The position numbers and the translations under genes were made by a program. The notes under the pieces were generated by a model, which searched no databases, had not been told where the DNA came from, and saw nothing but the letters and a program-made list of their open reading frames with translations. A stretch of DNA of 64,000 bases, taken from the NCBI GenBank assembly GCA_020724465.1, contig DYGX01000019.1, forward strand, positions 1 to 64,000, written 5' to 3'. Origin of the DNA: Thermoflexus sp. Lineage in GTDB: Bacteria > Chloroflexota > Anaerolineae > Aggregatilineales > Aggregatilineaceae. Below are positions 34,342 to 42,708 of this stretch, piece after piece; within the stretch, counting starts at the first letter, position 1, and each line of letters starts with the position of its first letter.

Positions 34342-34698
34342 TCACGCTCCTATCGAAGCCGGCAGCTCGCTCTCATTGGCGCACTGCTCAAACACGCTCT
34401 CAAAGACGCCCAGCACCATCAGGTTATCGACGACGTCCTCGATCGTGTCCTGGAACAAGTCCTCAACGATCACATGCGGTATTTCGAGCGCGAGGAAGGG
34501 CGTCGGCGCCAGGGCGCGCTTGTGTGCGCGCGCAACATCCAGGCTCAACTGCATCTCGCGCCGCAGGTATTCGATCGTCACAAAGTGCGCCTGCCAGATC
34601 TGGTTGTCTTCCATCTCCACCAAGACATCGGCGCTGTCTGTATACGGGTCGAATGCCACCTCAGGCTCAGGTTCAACCCAGACACGTTTTACCAGCAC
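34342..34698 (-). CDS. 118-residue acidic protein, unrecognised, behind a T-box
   Basis: The product begins LVKRVWVEPEPEVAFDPYTDSADV and is helix-rich and acidic, with no motif I can name. GTG at 34698 has GAGGGAA 8 bases upstream. It is the first gene after the T-box terminator (34774) on the minus strand and thus the gene the T-box directly controls. ThrRS follows 510 bases further downstream. Confidence 0.6.
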   Translation of the reverse strand: MLVKRVWVEPEPEVAFDPYTDSADVLVEMEDNQIWQAHFVTIEYLRREMQLSLDVARAHKRALAPTPFLALEIPHVIVEDLFQDTIEDVVDNLMVLGVFESVFEQCANESELPASIGA

Positions 34699-34773
34699 GG
34701 TTCAATTCCCTCAGACCACAGTCTTCATTACAGCAGATATTCCCATACTACACCCATTTTGCGCACCCCAAAC

Positions 34774-35045
34774 AAAAACCTCGCCCTGTGACCTGTACAG
34801 CCTGGGGCGAGGTCCGAATGACCACGCGGTTCCACCCACGTTCAACAGCGTGCCGCGTGGGCACGCCGTCCTCTTTGGCCGATAACGGGGCATCCGGCGC
34901 TGTCTACTGGGCCAGGGGCCGTTCGGAGCGCGCTCTCGGGGGGTTTTCGCGGCGGGCGGTCGAGCGGGCTTGCAGTCCGAGACCCGCTCTCCCTGGGACG
35001 CGCACACAGACCGCTACTCGTCCCGATCATCGCTTTTCACGATCA
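34774..35045 (-). promoter_or_regulatory. T-box riboswitch leader, probably threonine-specific
   Basis: On the minus strand the T-box core GGGTGGAACCGCG (34837-34825) is enclosed by antiterminator arms CCGCGTGG/CCACGCGG (34853-34860, 34822-34829). It is followed by the terminator CCTCGCCC/GGGCGAGG (34812-34779) and TTTTT. Upstream are the stem I elements AGTAG (35018-35014) and GAGAGCGGG. The returning strand CCGC-GAAA-ACC places ACC (34944-34942), a Thr codon, at the specifier position. Threonine specificity is supported by thrS downstream. Nothing else is seen in 35046-35200. Confidence 0.8.
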
Positions 35046-35204
35046 TGTTCGGTTGTCAGGATAACAGCATAGCGCAAGCCGGCCCGTCAGTCAAGAGTTG
35101 GGCGCGCCTTTATAGCGATCACTAATATCTGCGCGAGGGCATCCCTGGCGCGGTGCCCGGCGTTGCATAGCTGTTTGGTACGATTTCCTCTGCATTTGGC
35201 GCTG

Positions 35205-35213
35205 TGCTATACT
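35205..35213 (+). promoter_or_regulatory. Extended -10 (TGCTATACT), probably leaderless start
   Basis: TGCTATACT ends 6 bases before the ATG at 35220, so transcription should begin at or near the A of the start codon. No ribosome binding site is present before that ATG, consistent with a leaderless mRNA. No clear -35 is seen. This starts the eight-gene operon. Confidence 0.6.
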
Positions 35214-35219
35214 GACGCT

Positions 35220-35516
35220 ATGCAAGACGCGAATCTGCCGGATGACCTCGAGCGTTGGGTTCCTCGTCTGCGCGGTTGGGCAGCGCGCCTGCGCGCGCTG
35301 CGGCTCGATGGCGCTGCCGGGGTGCTGCTGGACGTGGCCGAGCCGCTGGGCCCCATCGGAGCGCAGTTGTTGTGGGTGGTACAGCCGGCGCTGGCGTGGG
35401 TCGCCCCGCGCGACGAGGTCGCCGCGCTGGCGCGGCTGATCGACGCTCCGGGCGGGGTCGCCTGGATGCGCGAGCAGCTCATCGCCGGGGACGGAGAAGA
35501 AAGCGACCATGAATGA
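35220..35516 (+). CDS. 98-residue helical protein, first gene of the undescribed operon
   Basis: The product is short, Leu/Ala/Arg-rich and helical (RLRGWAARLRALRLDGAAG), with a hydrophobic stretch around 50-65 (PIGAQLLWVVQPALAWV) that may be an amphipathic or re-entrant helix. I recognise no family. It overlaps the next gene by 8 bases, so translation is coupled. Confidence 0.6.
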   Translation: MQDANLPDDLERWVPRLRGWAARLRALRLDGAAGVLLDVAEPLGPIGAQLLWVVQPALAWVAPRDEVAALARLIDAPGGVAWMREQLIAGDGEESDHE

Positions 35517-36249
35517 CAGCGCGCTGATCATTGTTGTGCTGACCATCGCCTTTTCCGCGACGCTGATTGGCGCGGTGATTGCGCGGCGCGTGGCGGTGCC
35601 GCTGCGCCCCATCGCCGCCTACCAGGCGCTGCCGGAGATCGCCGCCGACGCCGTCGAGAGCGCCCGGCGCGTGCATGTCTCCCTCGGCAGCAGCGCGGTC
35701 GGCGAGCCGGGCACCGTAAGCGCGCTGGTATCCAGCGAGATCGCCTATCAGCTTGCCGAGCGCATGGCGATCAGCCCGTACCCGCCGCTGGTCACGCTCA
35801 GCCAGGGCACGACCCTGCCGCTGGCGCAGGACACGCTGCGCCGCGCCTACGAGGCCCGCCAGCGCGCGGCCTATTTCCGCCCCACGCAGGTGACCTGGTA
35901 CCCGCAGGGGCCGCGCTCGCTGGCCTTTGCCGCGGGCGCGTCGAGCCTGGCCGCCGACAGCGACGTTTTCACGTCCATTCTGCTGGGTCGCTTCGGGGCG
36001 GAGCTGGCCTATTTCGGCGAAAGCGCCGTGCGCCACGACCAGATTCTGATCGCGCACAGCGACCAGCCGGGCGGCCAGGCGATCGCGTATGCTCAGTCGG
36101 ACCGGCCACTGCTCGGCGAGGAGCTGTACGCCGGCCCGGCCTATCTGACCCGGCGCCCGCTGCACGTCGGGACCGTCGTGGCGCTGGATGTGCTGCGCTG
36201 GCTGGTGATTCTGGCGATCCTGTTCACCGCGCTCCAGGCCGCGCTGTGA
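35509..36249 (+). CDS. DUF6754-like membrane protein
   Basis: The 246-residue protein has single membrane helices at each end (about 5-25 and 222-243) and a mixed alpha/beta domain between, containing PPLVTLSQGTTLPLAQDTLRRAY and AFAAGASSLAADSDVF. The pattern reminds me of DUF6754-type proteins found in Chloroflexota, though I cannot confirm it. The large central domain lies on one side of the membrane, either side possible. Confidence 0.5.
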   Translation: MNDSALIIVVLTIAFSATLIGAVIARRVAVPLRPIAAYQALPEIAADAVESARRVHVSLGSSAVGEPGTVSALVSSEIAYQLAERMAISPYPPLVTLSQGTTLPLAQDTLRRAYEARQRAAYFRPTQVTWYPQGPRSLAFAAGASSLAADSDVFTSILLGRFGAELAYFGESAVRHDQILIAHSDQPGGQAIAYAQSDRPLLGEELYAGPAYLTRRPLHVGTVVALDVLRWLVILAILFTALQAAL

Positions 36250-36316
36250 GACAACGGGTAGAATGAAGCGCCCGGCGGAACCGCCGGCCATCGAGACGCG
36301 AAGTAGGGGGGTGCGC

Positions 36317-36967
36317 GTGAGACGCCATCGCTTGCTCAACTTCCTGGCGACCGCCACCGCGATGATCGCGGGCGTAACGATGGTGATCGGCCTGCTGAGC
36401 GATCCCGGCTCAGACGCCCGCGCCGTCGCCGCACTGGTGATCCAGCTTGTGGCCGTCACCGGCGCGATCGCCGTGCTGCTTGGCATCCTCAACCTGCTGA
36501 GCGTCCACCTGGGTCGCTTCACCCACGCGGAGCGCGGCTGGCCGTACAGCCTGCTTGTGCTGGTGGTGGCCGTCGGCGTCATCGTGCTGCGCATTCTGGA
36601 TCGCGCCGCGATCTGGTCGGGCGATCTCGAGGGCGAACAGCTCAGCCCGCGCGTCTTCGAGGCCGTCCAGGTCAGCGTGGAGTCGGCGCTGGCGGCTCTG
36701 GTCGTTTTCTTTCTGGTCTACGCCGCCTTTCGGTTGATGCGCCGGGGCGTGACCGGGTGGAATGTGCTGTTCACGGTAACGATCGTGGTCGCGCTGGTCG
36801 GCTGGATTCCGCTTGAAGACCTCGACGTGTTCGCGGAACTGCGCGAGTGGCTGGTACGCGTGCCGGTGGGCGCGGGCGCGCGCGGCATTTTGCTTGGCGT
36901 TGGGTTGGGCACGGTCACGGCGGGCGTGCGGGTGCTGCTCGGCCAGGACCGCTCGCTGCGCGACTAG
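36317..36967 (+). CDS. Polytopic membrane protein, unrecognised
   Basis: The 216-residue product has about six hydrophobic segments (LLNFLATATAMIAGVTMVIGL, VAALVIQLVAVTGAIAVLLG and four more). There are acidic residues in the loop between segments 3 and 4 (GDLEGEQLSPR). GTG at 36317 follows GGGGGG; an in-frame ATG at 36263 is another candidate. It is co-directional with and 30 bases from the large Asp-Trp-motif gene. Confidence 0.6.
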   Translation: MRRHRLLNFLATATAMIAGVTMVIGLLSDPGSDARAVAALVIQLVAVTGAIAVLLGILNLLSVHLGRFTHAERGWPYSLLVLVVAVGVIVLRILDRAAIWSGDLEGEQLSPRVFEAVQVSVESALAALVVFFLVYAAFRLMRRGVTGWNVLFTVTIVVALVGWIPLEDLDVFAELREWLVRVPVGAGARGILLGVGLGTVTAGVRVLLGQDRSLRD

Positions 36968-36997
36968 GCGCCGGCATCCTGAGGGGCAGGACAGCGT

Positions 36998-39900
36998 ATG
37001 CCAGACGATCGCAACCTCTTTGACGATGACAGCCTGCTTCCCGATAAGGAACAGGCTCAAACGCCCGGCGCGGCCCGCCCGCCCTGGGAGACGCGGCCCG
37101 GCGCTCAGCCAGCCGAGCCGCAGGACGCTGCGCCGACTCCGGCGCCATGGGAACTGCACCCCGGCGCTCCCGAAGCCGCGCCCGGCTCCGAGCCGGCGTC
37201 CCTCGACGCGCTGCGCCAGCAGGCCAGCGCCTGGGAGACATGGGATCTGGCCGACGAAGAAGCGCCGGACGAGCACCACGCGCAGGCCTCTGATGAATCC
37301 GGCACCGGCGATCTGGCCTGGATGAGCGCGTTCGGGACCGCCGCCGACGCCGCGCCCACACCCCCCGAAGAAGACGATCTGTCCTGGCTGGGCGAAATCG
37401 AGCCGGGGCAGGAGCCACCGCCCGGCGAGGCGCCTGCCGCGCCGCGCAAAATGGATACCGACGAACTGCCCTGGCTGGATGACGAGACTTTCCGCCGCAT
37501 CCCCACGATCGAGCCGGAAGACGACCTTGTGCTGTCATCCCCGGACCTGGAAGCGGAATTCCTCACGGCGGAACAGCCCGCCGAACCTGCCGAAGCGATC
37601 CCTGATTGGCTGAGCGAACCCTTCAGCGCGGATGAGGCCGAGACCGCCTCAGACAGCGCCCGCCTGCCCGCTCCACCCGAAGAAACCCCGGAGCCTCGCA
37701 GCGTGATCCGGCGGTTAGAACCCCTCAAGCCGTCGCCGCCCGCCGAAGACGAAGGCGTGCCCGACTGGCTGAGCGAAGCCGACCAGGCGCTCGACGCGGT
37801 CGAGGCCGGTCAGCCGCCCGCGCTGACCTACGACGAATGGGAGCGCCAGCAGGAAGAACAGGAGCGCGAAGCGCGCAAGACGCCCGAAGAGCGCCTGCTG
37901 GAAAGCGTGCCGGACTGGTTCGAGAAGTTCGGCGACGAGCCGGTTCCGCCCCCGCCCGCCGGCCAGCCGCAGGACAAGCCCCAGGAGCCGGATTTTGTCC
38001 CAGGCTGGTTCATGGGGCTTGAGGAGCAAGCTCCCGAAGAAGCGCCAGACTGGGTTCAGAAGCTCGATTTCACGGGCGATCCGCTGGCCGCGCCAGCCGC
38101 GCCGCCAGCCCCCGCGCCCGAACCCGACCTGGAAGACGAGGTACCCGACTGGTTTAAGGGAATCGGCGCGCCCGGCGAGGCAGGCCCGGTTTCCCCCACC
38201 GCCCCGCCCTTCCTCAGCGAGCCGGGCCAGGACTTGCCCGCAGGCGAGGAGCTTCCGTTTGCCGATTGGATGGCCGGCGCGGAAGCGGACCGGACAGAAG
38301 CGGACACAGGCGACTTTGTCGAGCGGTTTGAGCCGCTCCAGCCGACCGATTTCGGCCCGGCGCCCGACGCCGACAGCATCCCGGATTGGCTGCGCGAGAT
38401 CGAGCTTCAGAGCCAGGCTGCGCCGTTCGCGCAGCCGGACGAAGCGCCGGCGGACGACAGCCTGGACTGGCTGGCCAACCTTTCGCCAGAGGATGTCGCC
38501 GCCAGCCAGGCACTCGAAGAGCTATTCGGCGCAGAACCCCAGCCTGCCCCCGTAGCGCCCGCGCCTGAAACACCCGAACCACCGGCAACCCTGGCCGAAG
38601 AGGAGCTGGAAGACTTGCTGGGGCGCTATGAGGCGCCACCCCCGCAAGAGCCGCTGGAAGCAGGCGAGACGGCCTGGGCCGACGAGCAGGCGCTGGCCGC
38701 GTCGCTCGATCAGGCGCTGACGGCGGAAGCCCAGCCGGAGCTTGAGGGGTTCTTCCCGGAGATCCACCCCGGCCAGCCCATCCCCGGATTGGAGCGCCTC
38801 TTTGAGGACGAGACACCGCCGCCCGGCGAGCAACCGCGTGAAGCTGCCCCGGCGGAACCCCCCGACTGGGTCGCGGACCTGCGCCCGTCCGATCTGCCGG
38901 TGACGGTGCGCGCAGCCGGTGCCGAAGTCGATGTGCCGCAGACGCCCGTCGTCGAACTGCCTCCGCGCGTCCACGCCTTCCGCGAGAAGACCCTGCGCGA
39001 GCTGGGCGAACCCCCACCCCCGCCGCCTGCCGCCGAAGCCGGCGCGCTGGCCGGGATCGCGGGCGCGCTGGGGCGGGTGGATGCGATCCTGCCCGCCGAG
39101 GAACCGGCCGGGCCGCTTTCAGGCGTGGTGGTCACGCGCGAGCAGCAGACGCGCGTCAAGAAGCTTCAGGCGCTGCTGGCCGCCGCCGAAGAGCCGGAAG
39201 AAGGCCCCGCCGCGACGCCGGAGCCGCTCGAAGCGCTGGCCGTGCCGGGACGCGCGCCGCGCCGTCCGCGCCGGGCGCGCCGCTTCAAGCCCGACCGCCT
39301 GGTCGTGATGCTGCTGATGCTGGCGGCGTTGGTGGTCCCGTTTGCCACCGACGCCCTGCATTTCGCCGGCGATCCGCCGCCGCTGGGCGTGGCCGGGCAG
39401 GACACCGCCGCGCTGTTCGACGCGCTCGAACCCGGCGATTATGTGCTGATCGCGTTCGAGTACGGGCCGACCGCCGCGGGCGAGCTGGATCCGCTGGTCG
39501 ATGCCGTGCTGCGCGATGCGTTCGTGCAGGGTGCCGTCCCGCTGGCGATCAGCACCAATGTGGGCGGGGCGCTACACGCCGAGGCCGTCTTGGCGCCGTT
39601 GGCCCACGACGACGCGCTGCTGGCCGCCCGTTCCGGCGAGCGCAATCCATCGCCGCTGCGGGCCGGGCGGGATTACGCGCTGCTCGGCTACCTGCCCGGC
39701 GATCTCTATGGTGTGCGGACGCTGGCGGACGTCTACGGCGAGGCCGGAACGGTGCACCCGGCTTTCGCCACCGATCTACGCGGCAAAGCGACCAATCTTC
39801 CGGTTCATGCCGTGGCCGAAGACATCGCCCTGATCGTCGTCGCGGGCGAGGAAATCGACGACGCGCGCACCTGGGCCGAGCAGCTCAAAGACGTGCCTGT

Positions 39901-40195
39901 GCCGAAGGTCGCGCTGGTGACGGCCGCGCTGGAGCCGCTGATCGATCCATATGTGTATGAGGACGGCTACGCGGGCTACCTGGCCGGGGTGCGCGACACG
40001 TACCGCTATAACCTGGCGCGCAACGCCAACGCGCGCACGCCGTACACCCTGCCCGATGGCCTGTCATTCGACCTTCCCAACCCAGAAGAAGCGCGCTGGC
40101 ACAGCATGGCGCTCGGCGCGGCGGCGGCTGCCGCGCTGATCGCGCTCGGCCTGCTCATCAACCTCTCCCGCACCCTGCTACGGAGGCGGCTGTGA
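36998..40195 (+). CDS. Large acidic protein with a dozen Pro-Asp-Trp motifs and a C-terminal membrane domain
   Basis: Residues 1-740 of this 1065-residue protein are disordered, rich in Pro, Ala, Glu and Asp. They carry repeated short motifs of the form hydrophobic-Pro-Asp-Trp-hydrophobic: IPDWLSE (about 201), VPDWLSE (254), VPDWFEKF (304), APDWVQKL (350), VPDWFKGI, IPDWLRE, LDWLANL, PPDWVADL and related forms. A basic segment leads to a membrane helix at about 767-787. A soluble alpha/beta domain of about 245 residues and a final helix at 1037-1058 follow. The N-terminus is probably cytoplasmic. No known family. Confidence 0.65.
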   Translation: MPDDRNLFDDDSLLPDKEQAQTPGAARPPWETRPGAQPAEPQDAAPTPAPWELHPGAPEAAPGSEPASLDALRQQASAWETWDLADEEAPDEHHAQASDESGTGDLAWMSAFGTAADAAPTPPEEDDLSWLGEIEPGQEPPPGEAPAAPRKMDTDELPWLDDETFRRIPTIEPEDDLVLSSPDLEAEFLTAEQPAEPAEAIPDWLSEPFSADEAETASDSARLPAPPEETPEPRSVIRRLEPLKPSPPAEDEGVPDWLSEADQALDAVEAGQPPALTYDEWERQQEEQEREARKTPEERLLESVPDWFEKFGDEPVPPPPAGQPQDKPQEPDFVPGWFMGLEEQAPEEAPDWVQKLDFTGDPLAAPAAPPAPAPEPDLEDEVPDWFKGIGAPGEAGPVSPTAPPFLSEPGQDLPAGEELPFADWMAGAEADRTEADTGDFVERFEPLQPTDFGPAPDADSIPDWLREIELQSQAAPFAQPDEAPADDSLDWLANLSPEDVAASQALEELFGAEPQPAPVAPAPETPEPPATLAEEELEDLLGRYEAPPPQEPLEAGETAWADEQALAASLDQALTAEAQPELEGFFPEIHPGQPIPGLERLFEDETPPPGEQPREAAPAEPPDWVADLRPSDLPVTVRAAGAEVDVPQTPVVELPPRVHAFREKTLRELGEPPPPPPAAEAGALAGIAGALGRVDAILPAEEPAGPLSGVVVTREQQTRVKKLQALLAAAEEPEEGPAATPEPLEALAVPGRAPRRPRRARRFKPDRLVVMLLMLAALVVPFATDALHFAGDPPPLGVAGQDTAALFDALEPGDYVLIAFEYGPTAAGELDPLVDAVLRDAFVQGAVPLAISTNVGGALHAEAVLAPLAHDDALLAARSGERNPSPLRAGRDYALLGYLPGDLYGVRTLADVYGEAGTVHPAFATDLRGKATNLPVHAVAEDIALIVVAGEEIDDARTWAEQLKDVPVPKVALVTAALEPLIDPYVYEDGYAGYLAGVRDTYRYNLARNANARTPYTLPDGLSFDLPNPEEARWHSMALGAAAAAALIALGLLINLSRTLLRRRL

Positions 40196-40878
40196 CTCCT
40201 GAGACTCTCGACCTGATCGGCGGCTGGGTGTCGCTGGTGCTCACGCTCATGGTGTTCAGCTATCTGCTGGGCGACAACTTCCTCTACCGCATCGCGGTGC
40301 ACGTCCTGGTCGGCGTCGCCGCGGGCTATGTGGCGGTTGTCGCCGTCGAGAACGTGATCCTGCCCTGGATCAACGCGACGCTACTGGCCGATCCGGGTGA
40401 GGCCGGCCAGACAACCCTACGGGGGATGCGGGCCGTGGGCGCGGTTCCGTTCCTGATCGGTGTGCTGCTGCTGTTCAAGGTCTCGGCGCGGCTGGCGCCG
40501 GTCGGCAATTTGGGACTGGCGCTGCTCGTCGGCGCGGGGACGGCTGTGGCCGTGATCGGCGCGGCGCGCGGGACGATCATCCCTCTGGCTCGCGAGACCG
40601 GCCAGGCCGCCGGCGGCGAGGACAGCGCCCTGATTGAGGGCGTGATCCTGATCATCGGTGTGATCACGACGCTGGCCTATTTTCAGTATCTGGCGGCGGC
40701 GCGCGATGGCCGCGTCCAGCGGGCGCGCGGGCTGCGCGTGTTCAGCGGTGTGGGGCAGGCGTTCGTGATCGTGACGCTCGGCGCGCTCTACGCGGGCGCG
40801 ATCCTGACCAGCCTGACCATCTTCAGCGGTGTGTTCCGCGACCAGCTTGAGTTCATCCTCGACAAAGTAGGGGGCTAG
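40192..40878 (+). CDS. Six-helix membrane protein, unrecognised
   Basis: The 228-residue protein has six predicted helices (about 5-25, 30-50, 77-97, 103-125, 148-168 and 181-210) with short loops and few charges. GTG at 40192 overlaps the preceding stop by 4 bases. The next gene begins 6 bases after its end. I do not recognise a transport family. Confidence 0.65.
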   Translation: MTPETLDLIGGWVSLVLTLMVFSYLLGDNFLYRIAVHVLVGVAAGYVAVVAVENVILPWINATLLADPGEAGQTTLRGMRAVGAVPFLIGVLLLFKVSARLAPVGNLGLALLVGAGTAVAVIGAARGTIIPLARETGQAAGGEDSALIEGVILIIGVITTLAYFQYLAAARDGRVQRARGLRVFSGVGQAFVIVTLGALYAGAILTSLTIFSGVFRDQLEFILDKVGG

Positions 40879-40884
40879 CCGGCG

Positions 40885-42708
40885 ATGGCCTTTGAACAAG
40901 TCAATTCGGTCCTCGTCGCAGACATCGGCAGCGCGCACACCCGCCTGCTGCTGATCGACCTGGTCGAGGGGCAGTACCGGCTGGTGGCGGCGTCACGAGC
41001 GCGCACCACCGCCGCGCCGCCGCTGGGTCGGGCCTCGCTTGGTTTGGAAGACGCGGCTCAGCGCATGACCGCCCAGATCGGGCGCAAGCTGGTCAGCAGC
41101 GACCCGGATCAGCTCTTCCTGATGCCCGAATCCGGCGGCCACGGCGTGGACGAATTCCTGGCGACGGGCAGCGCCGGACGGCCCATGCGCGTGCTGCTGG
41201 TCGGCCTGACGCCGGAGATCAGCCTGGCGAGCGGGCGGCGCGCGCTGTCCGGCAGCTACGTGACCGTCACCGACGTGCTCAGCCCGGACGATACGCGCAG
41301 CGAAGAAGAGCAGATCAACGCCATCCTGCGCGGCGAGCCAGACTTGATCGTGATTGTGGGCGGGACGGACGACGGCGCCGAATCGGTCCTGCTGGCCTTG
41401 GTCGACCGCGTGCGCGACGCGCTGGCGCTGATCGGGCGCGGGAACGTCCCGGCGGTGCTATTCGCGGGCAACCACCGGCTGCGCGGTCAGGTGAAACTGA
41501 TGCTGGAGCCATATACCAGCGTTTTCGTCGCCAGGAATGTACGCCCCTCGCTGTCTGACGAGCAGCTTTTCCCGGCGCAGCTTGAGCTGGCGCTGGTCTA
41601 CGACGACTATCGCAGCCGGACGGCGGGGGGTTTTGCAGAAGTCGGGCGGCAGAGCCAGGTCGGTGTGGTGCCAACCTCGCAGGGTTATATCAGCACGGTG
41701 CGCTATCTCAACACGCTGCCGCGCCGGCGCGGGATCGCCGGGCCGCTGATCGTGGACGTGGGCAGCGCCAACAGCGTGATTGTGGCGGGCGTGGGCGGCG
41801 AGCCGTACTATACCATCCGCACCGATCTGGGCATCGGCGAGCATTTCCCCAGCGCGCTGGCGGCGGTCGGCCCTCAACGCGTGATGGAGTGGCTGCCGTT
41901 CGAGACCACGCCCGACGCGCTGTGGGATTACGCGCACAACAAGGCGCTGCGCCCCGGCACCATCCCCGGCACGCCGGAAGACCTGATGATCGAGCAGGCG
42001 CTGGCGCGGGCGATCGTGCGCCAGCTTGTGACGGAGTCGCGGGCGGATTGGGGCGTTGCGCCGGATGGGAAGCTGCCCGCCTTCGATCCGATTATCGGCG
42101 CGGGCGCCATCCTGACCGAAGCGCAGCATCCGGGCATCTGTGCCATGCTGCTTCTCGACGCGATCCAGCCCGAAGGCGTGACCGATCTGCAGATCGACCC
42201 GGCCAACCTGCTGTCGGCGGCGGGCGTGATCGCCTACCTCAAGCCGTTGATTACGGTTCAGGTGCTGGAAACGGGCGGCCTGCTGCGTCTGGGGACGGCT
42301 TTCAGCCCGACCGGACAGGCACGCTATGGCCGGCCGGCGATGCATGTGCAGATCCAGCCGGACGACGGCCCCACCATCAACCACACGGTCAAGGGCGGCG
42401 AAGTGTGGATGGCCCCGGTGCTGCCCGGCGTCGCGGCACGGGTGACCGTCCGGCTGCGCGGCGGATTGTCGATCGGCGGCAAGGGTCGCATCCGCCAGCG
42501 CGTGATCGCAGGCGCCGCCGGGATCATCTTCGACGCGCGCGGGCGTCCGCTGGCCATGCCGCGCCCGCGGGACCGCGCGGCCCGTCTGACACGCTGGCAG
42601 GCGGCGATGGGCGGGCAGGAGGTGGCGGCTGCCCTGGAACGCGCCGCCGCATCCCCCATGCACAGCGCCCCACCGCCCGAGGAGAACGTCTATGCCGTAC
42701 TATCCTGA
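40885..42708 (+). CDS. MutL-family (glutamate mutase L-like) actin-fold protein
   Basis: The 607-residue protein has two phosphate-binding loops of the ASKHA/actin-like fold: VLVADIGSAHTRLLLID at 9-25 and PLIVDVGSANSVIVAG near residue 290. The intervening and following pattern (DDTRSEEEQINAILRGEPDLIVIVGGTDDGAE, FDPIIGAGAILTEAQHPG) resembles MutL, a chaperone-like protein of glutamate mutase. No mutase subunits are near. In this operon it more likely serves as an ATPase for the membrane assembly. It overlaps the next gene by 17 bases. Confidence 0.65.
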   Translation: MAFEQVNSVLVADIGSAHTRLLLIDLVEGQYRLVAASRARTTAAPPLGRASLGLEDAAQRMTAQIGRKLVSSDPDQLFLMPESGGHGVDEFLATGSAGRPMRVLLVGLTPEISLASGRRALSGSYVTVTDVLSPDDTRSEEEQINAILRGEPDLIVIVGGTDDGAESVLLALVDRVRDALALIGRGNVPAVLFAGNHRLRGQVKLMLEPYTSVFVARNVRPSLSDEQLFPAQLELALVYDDYRSRTAGGFAEVGRQSQVGVVPTSQGYISTVRYLNTLPRRRGIAGPLIVDVGSANSVIVAGVGGEPYYTIRTDLGIGEHFPSALAAVGPQRVMEWLPFETTPDALWDYAHNKALRPGTIPGTPEDLMIEQALARAIVRQLVTESRADWGVAPDGKLPAFDPIIGAGAILTEAQHPGICAMLLLDAIQPEGVTDLQIDPANLLSAAGVIAYLKPLITVQVLETGGLLRLGTAFSPTGQARYGRPAMHVQIQPDDGPTINHTVKGGEVWMAPVLPGVAARVTVRLRGGLSIGGKGRIRQRVIAGAAGIIFDARGRPLAMPRPRDRAARLTRWQAAMGGQEVAAALERAAASPMHSAPPPEENVYAVLS

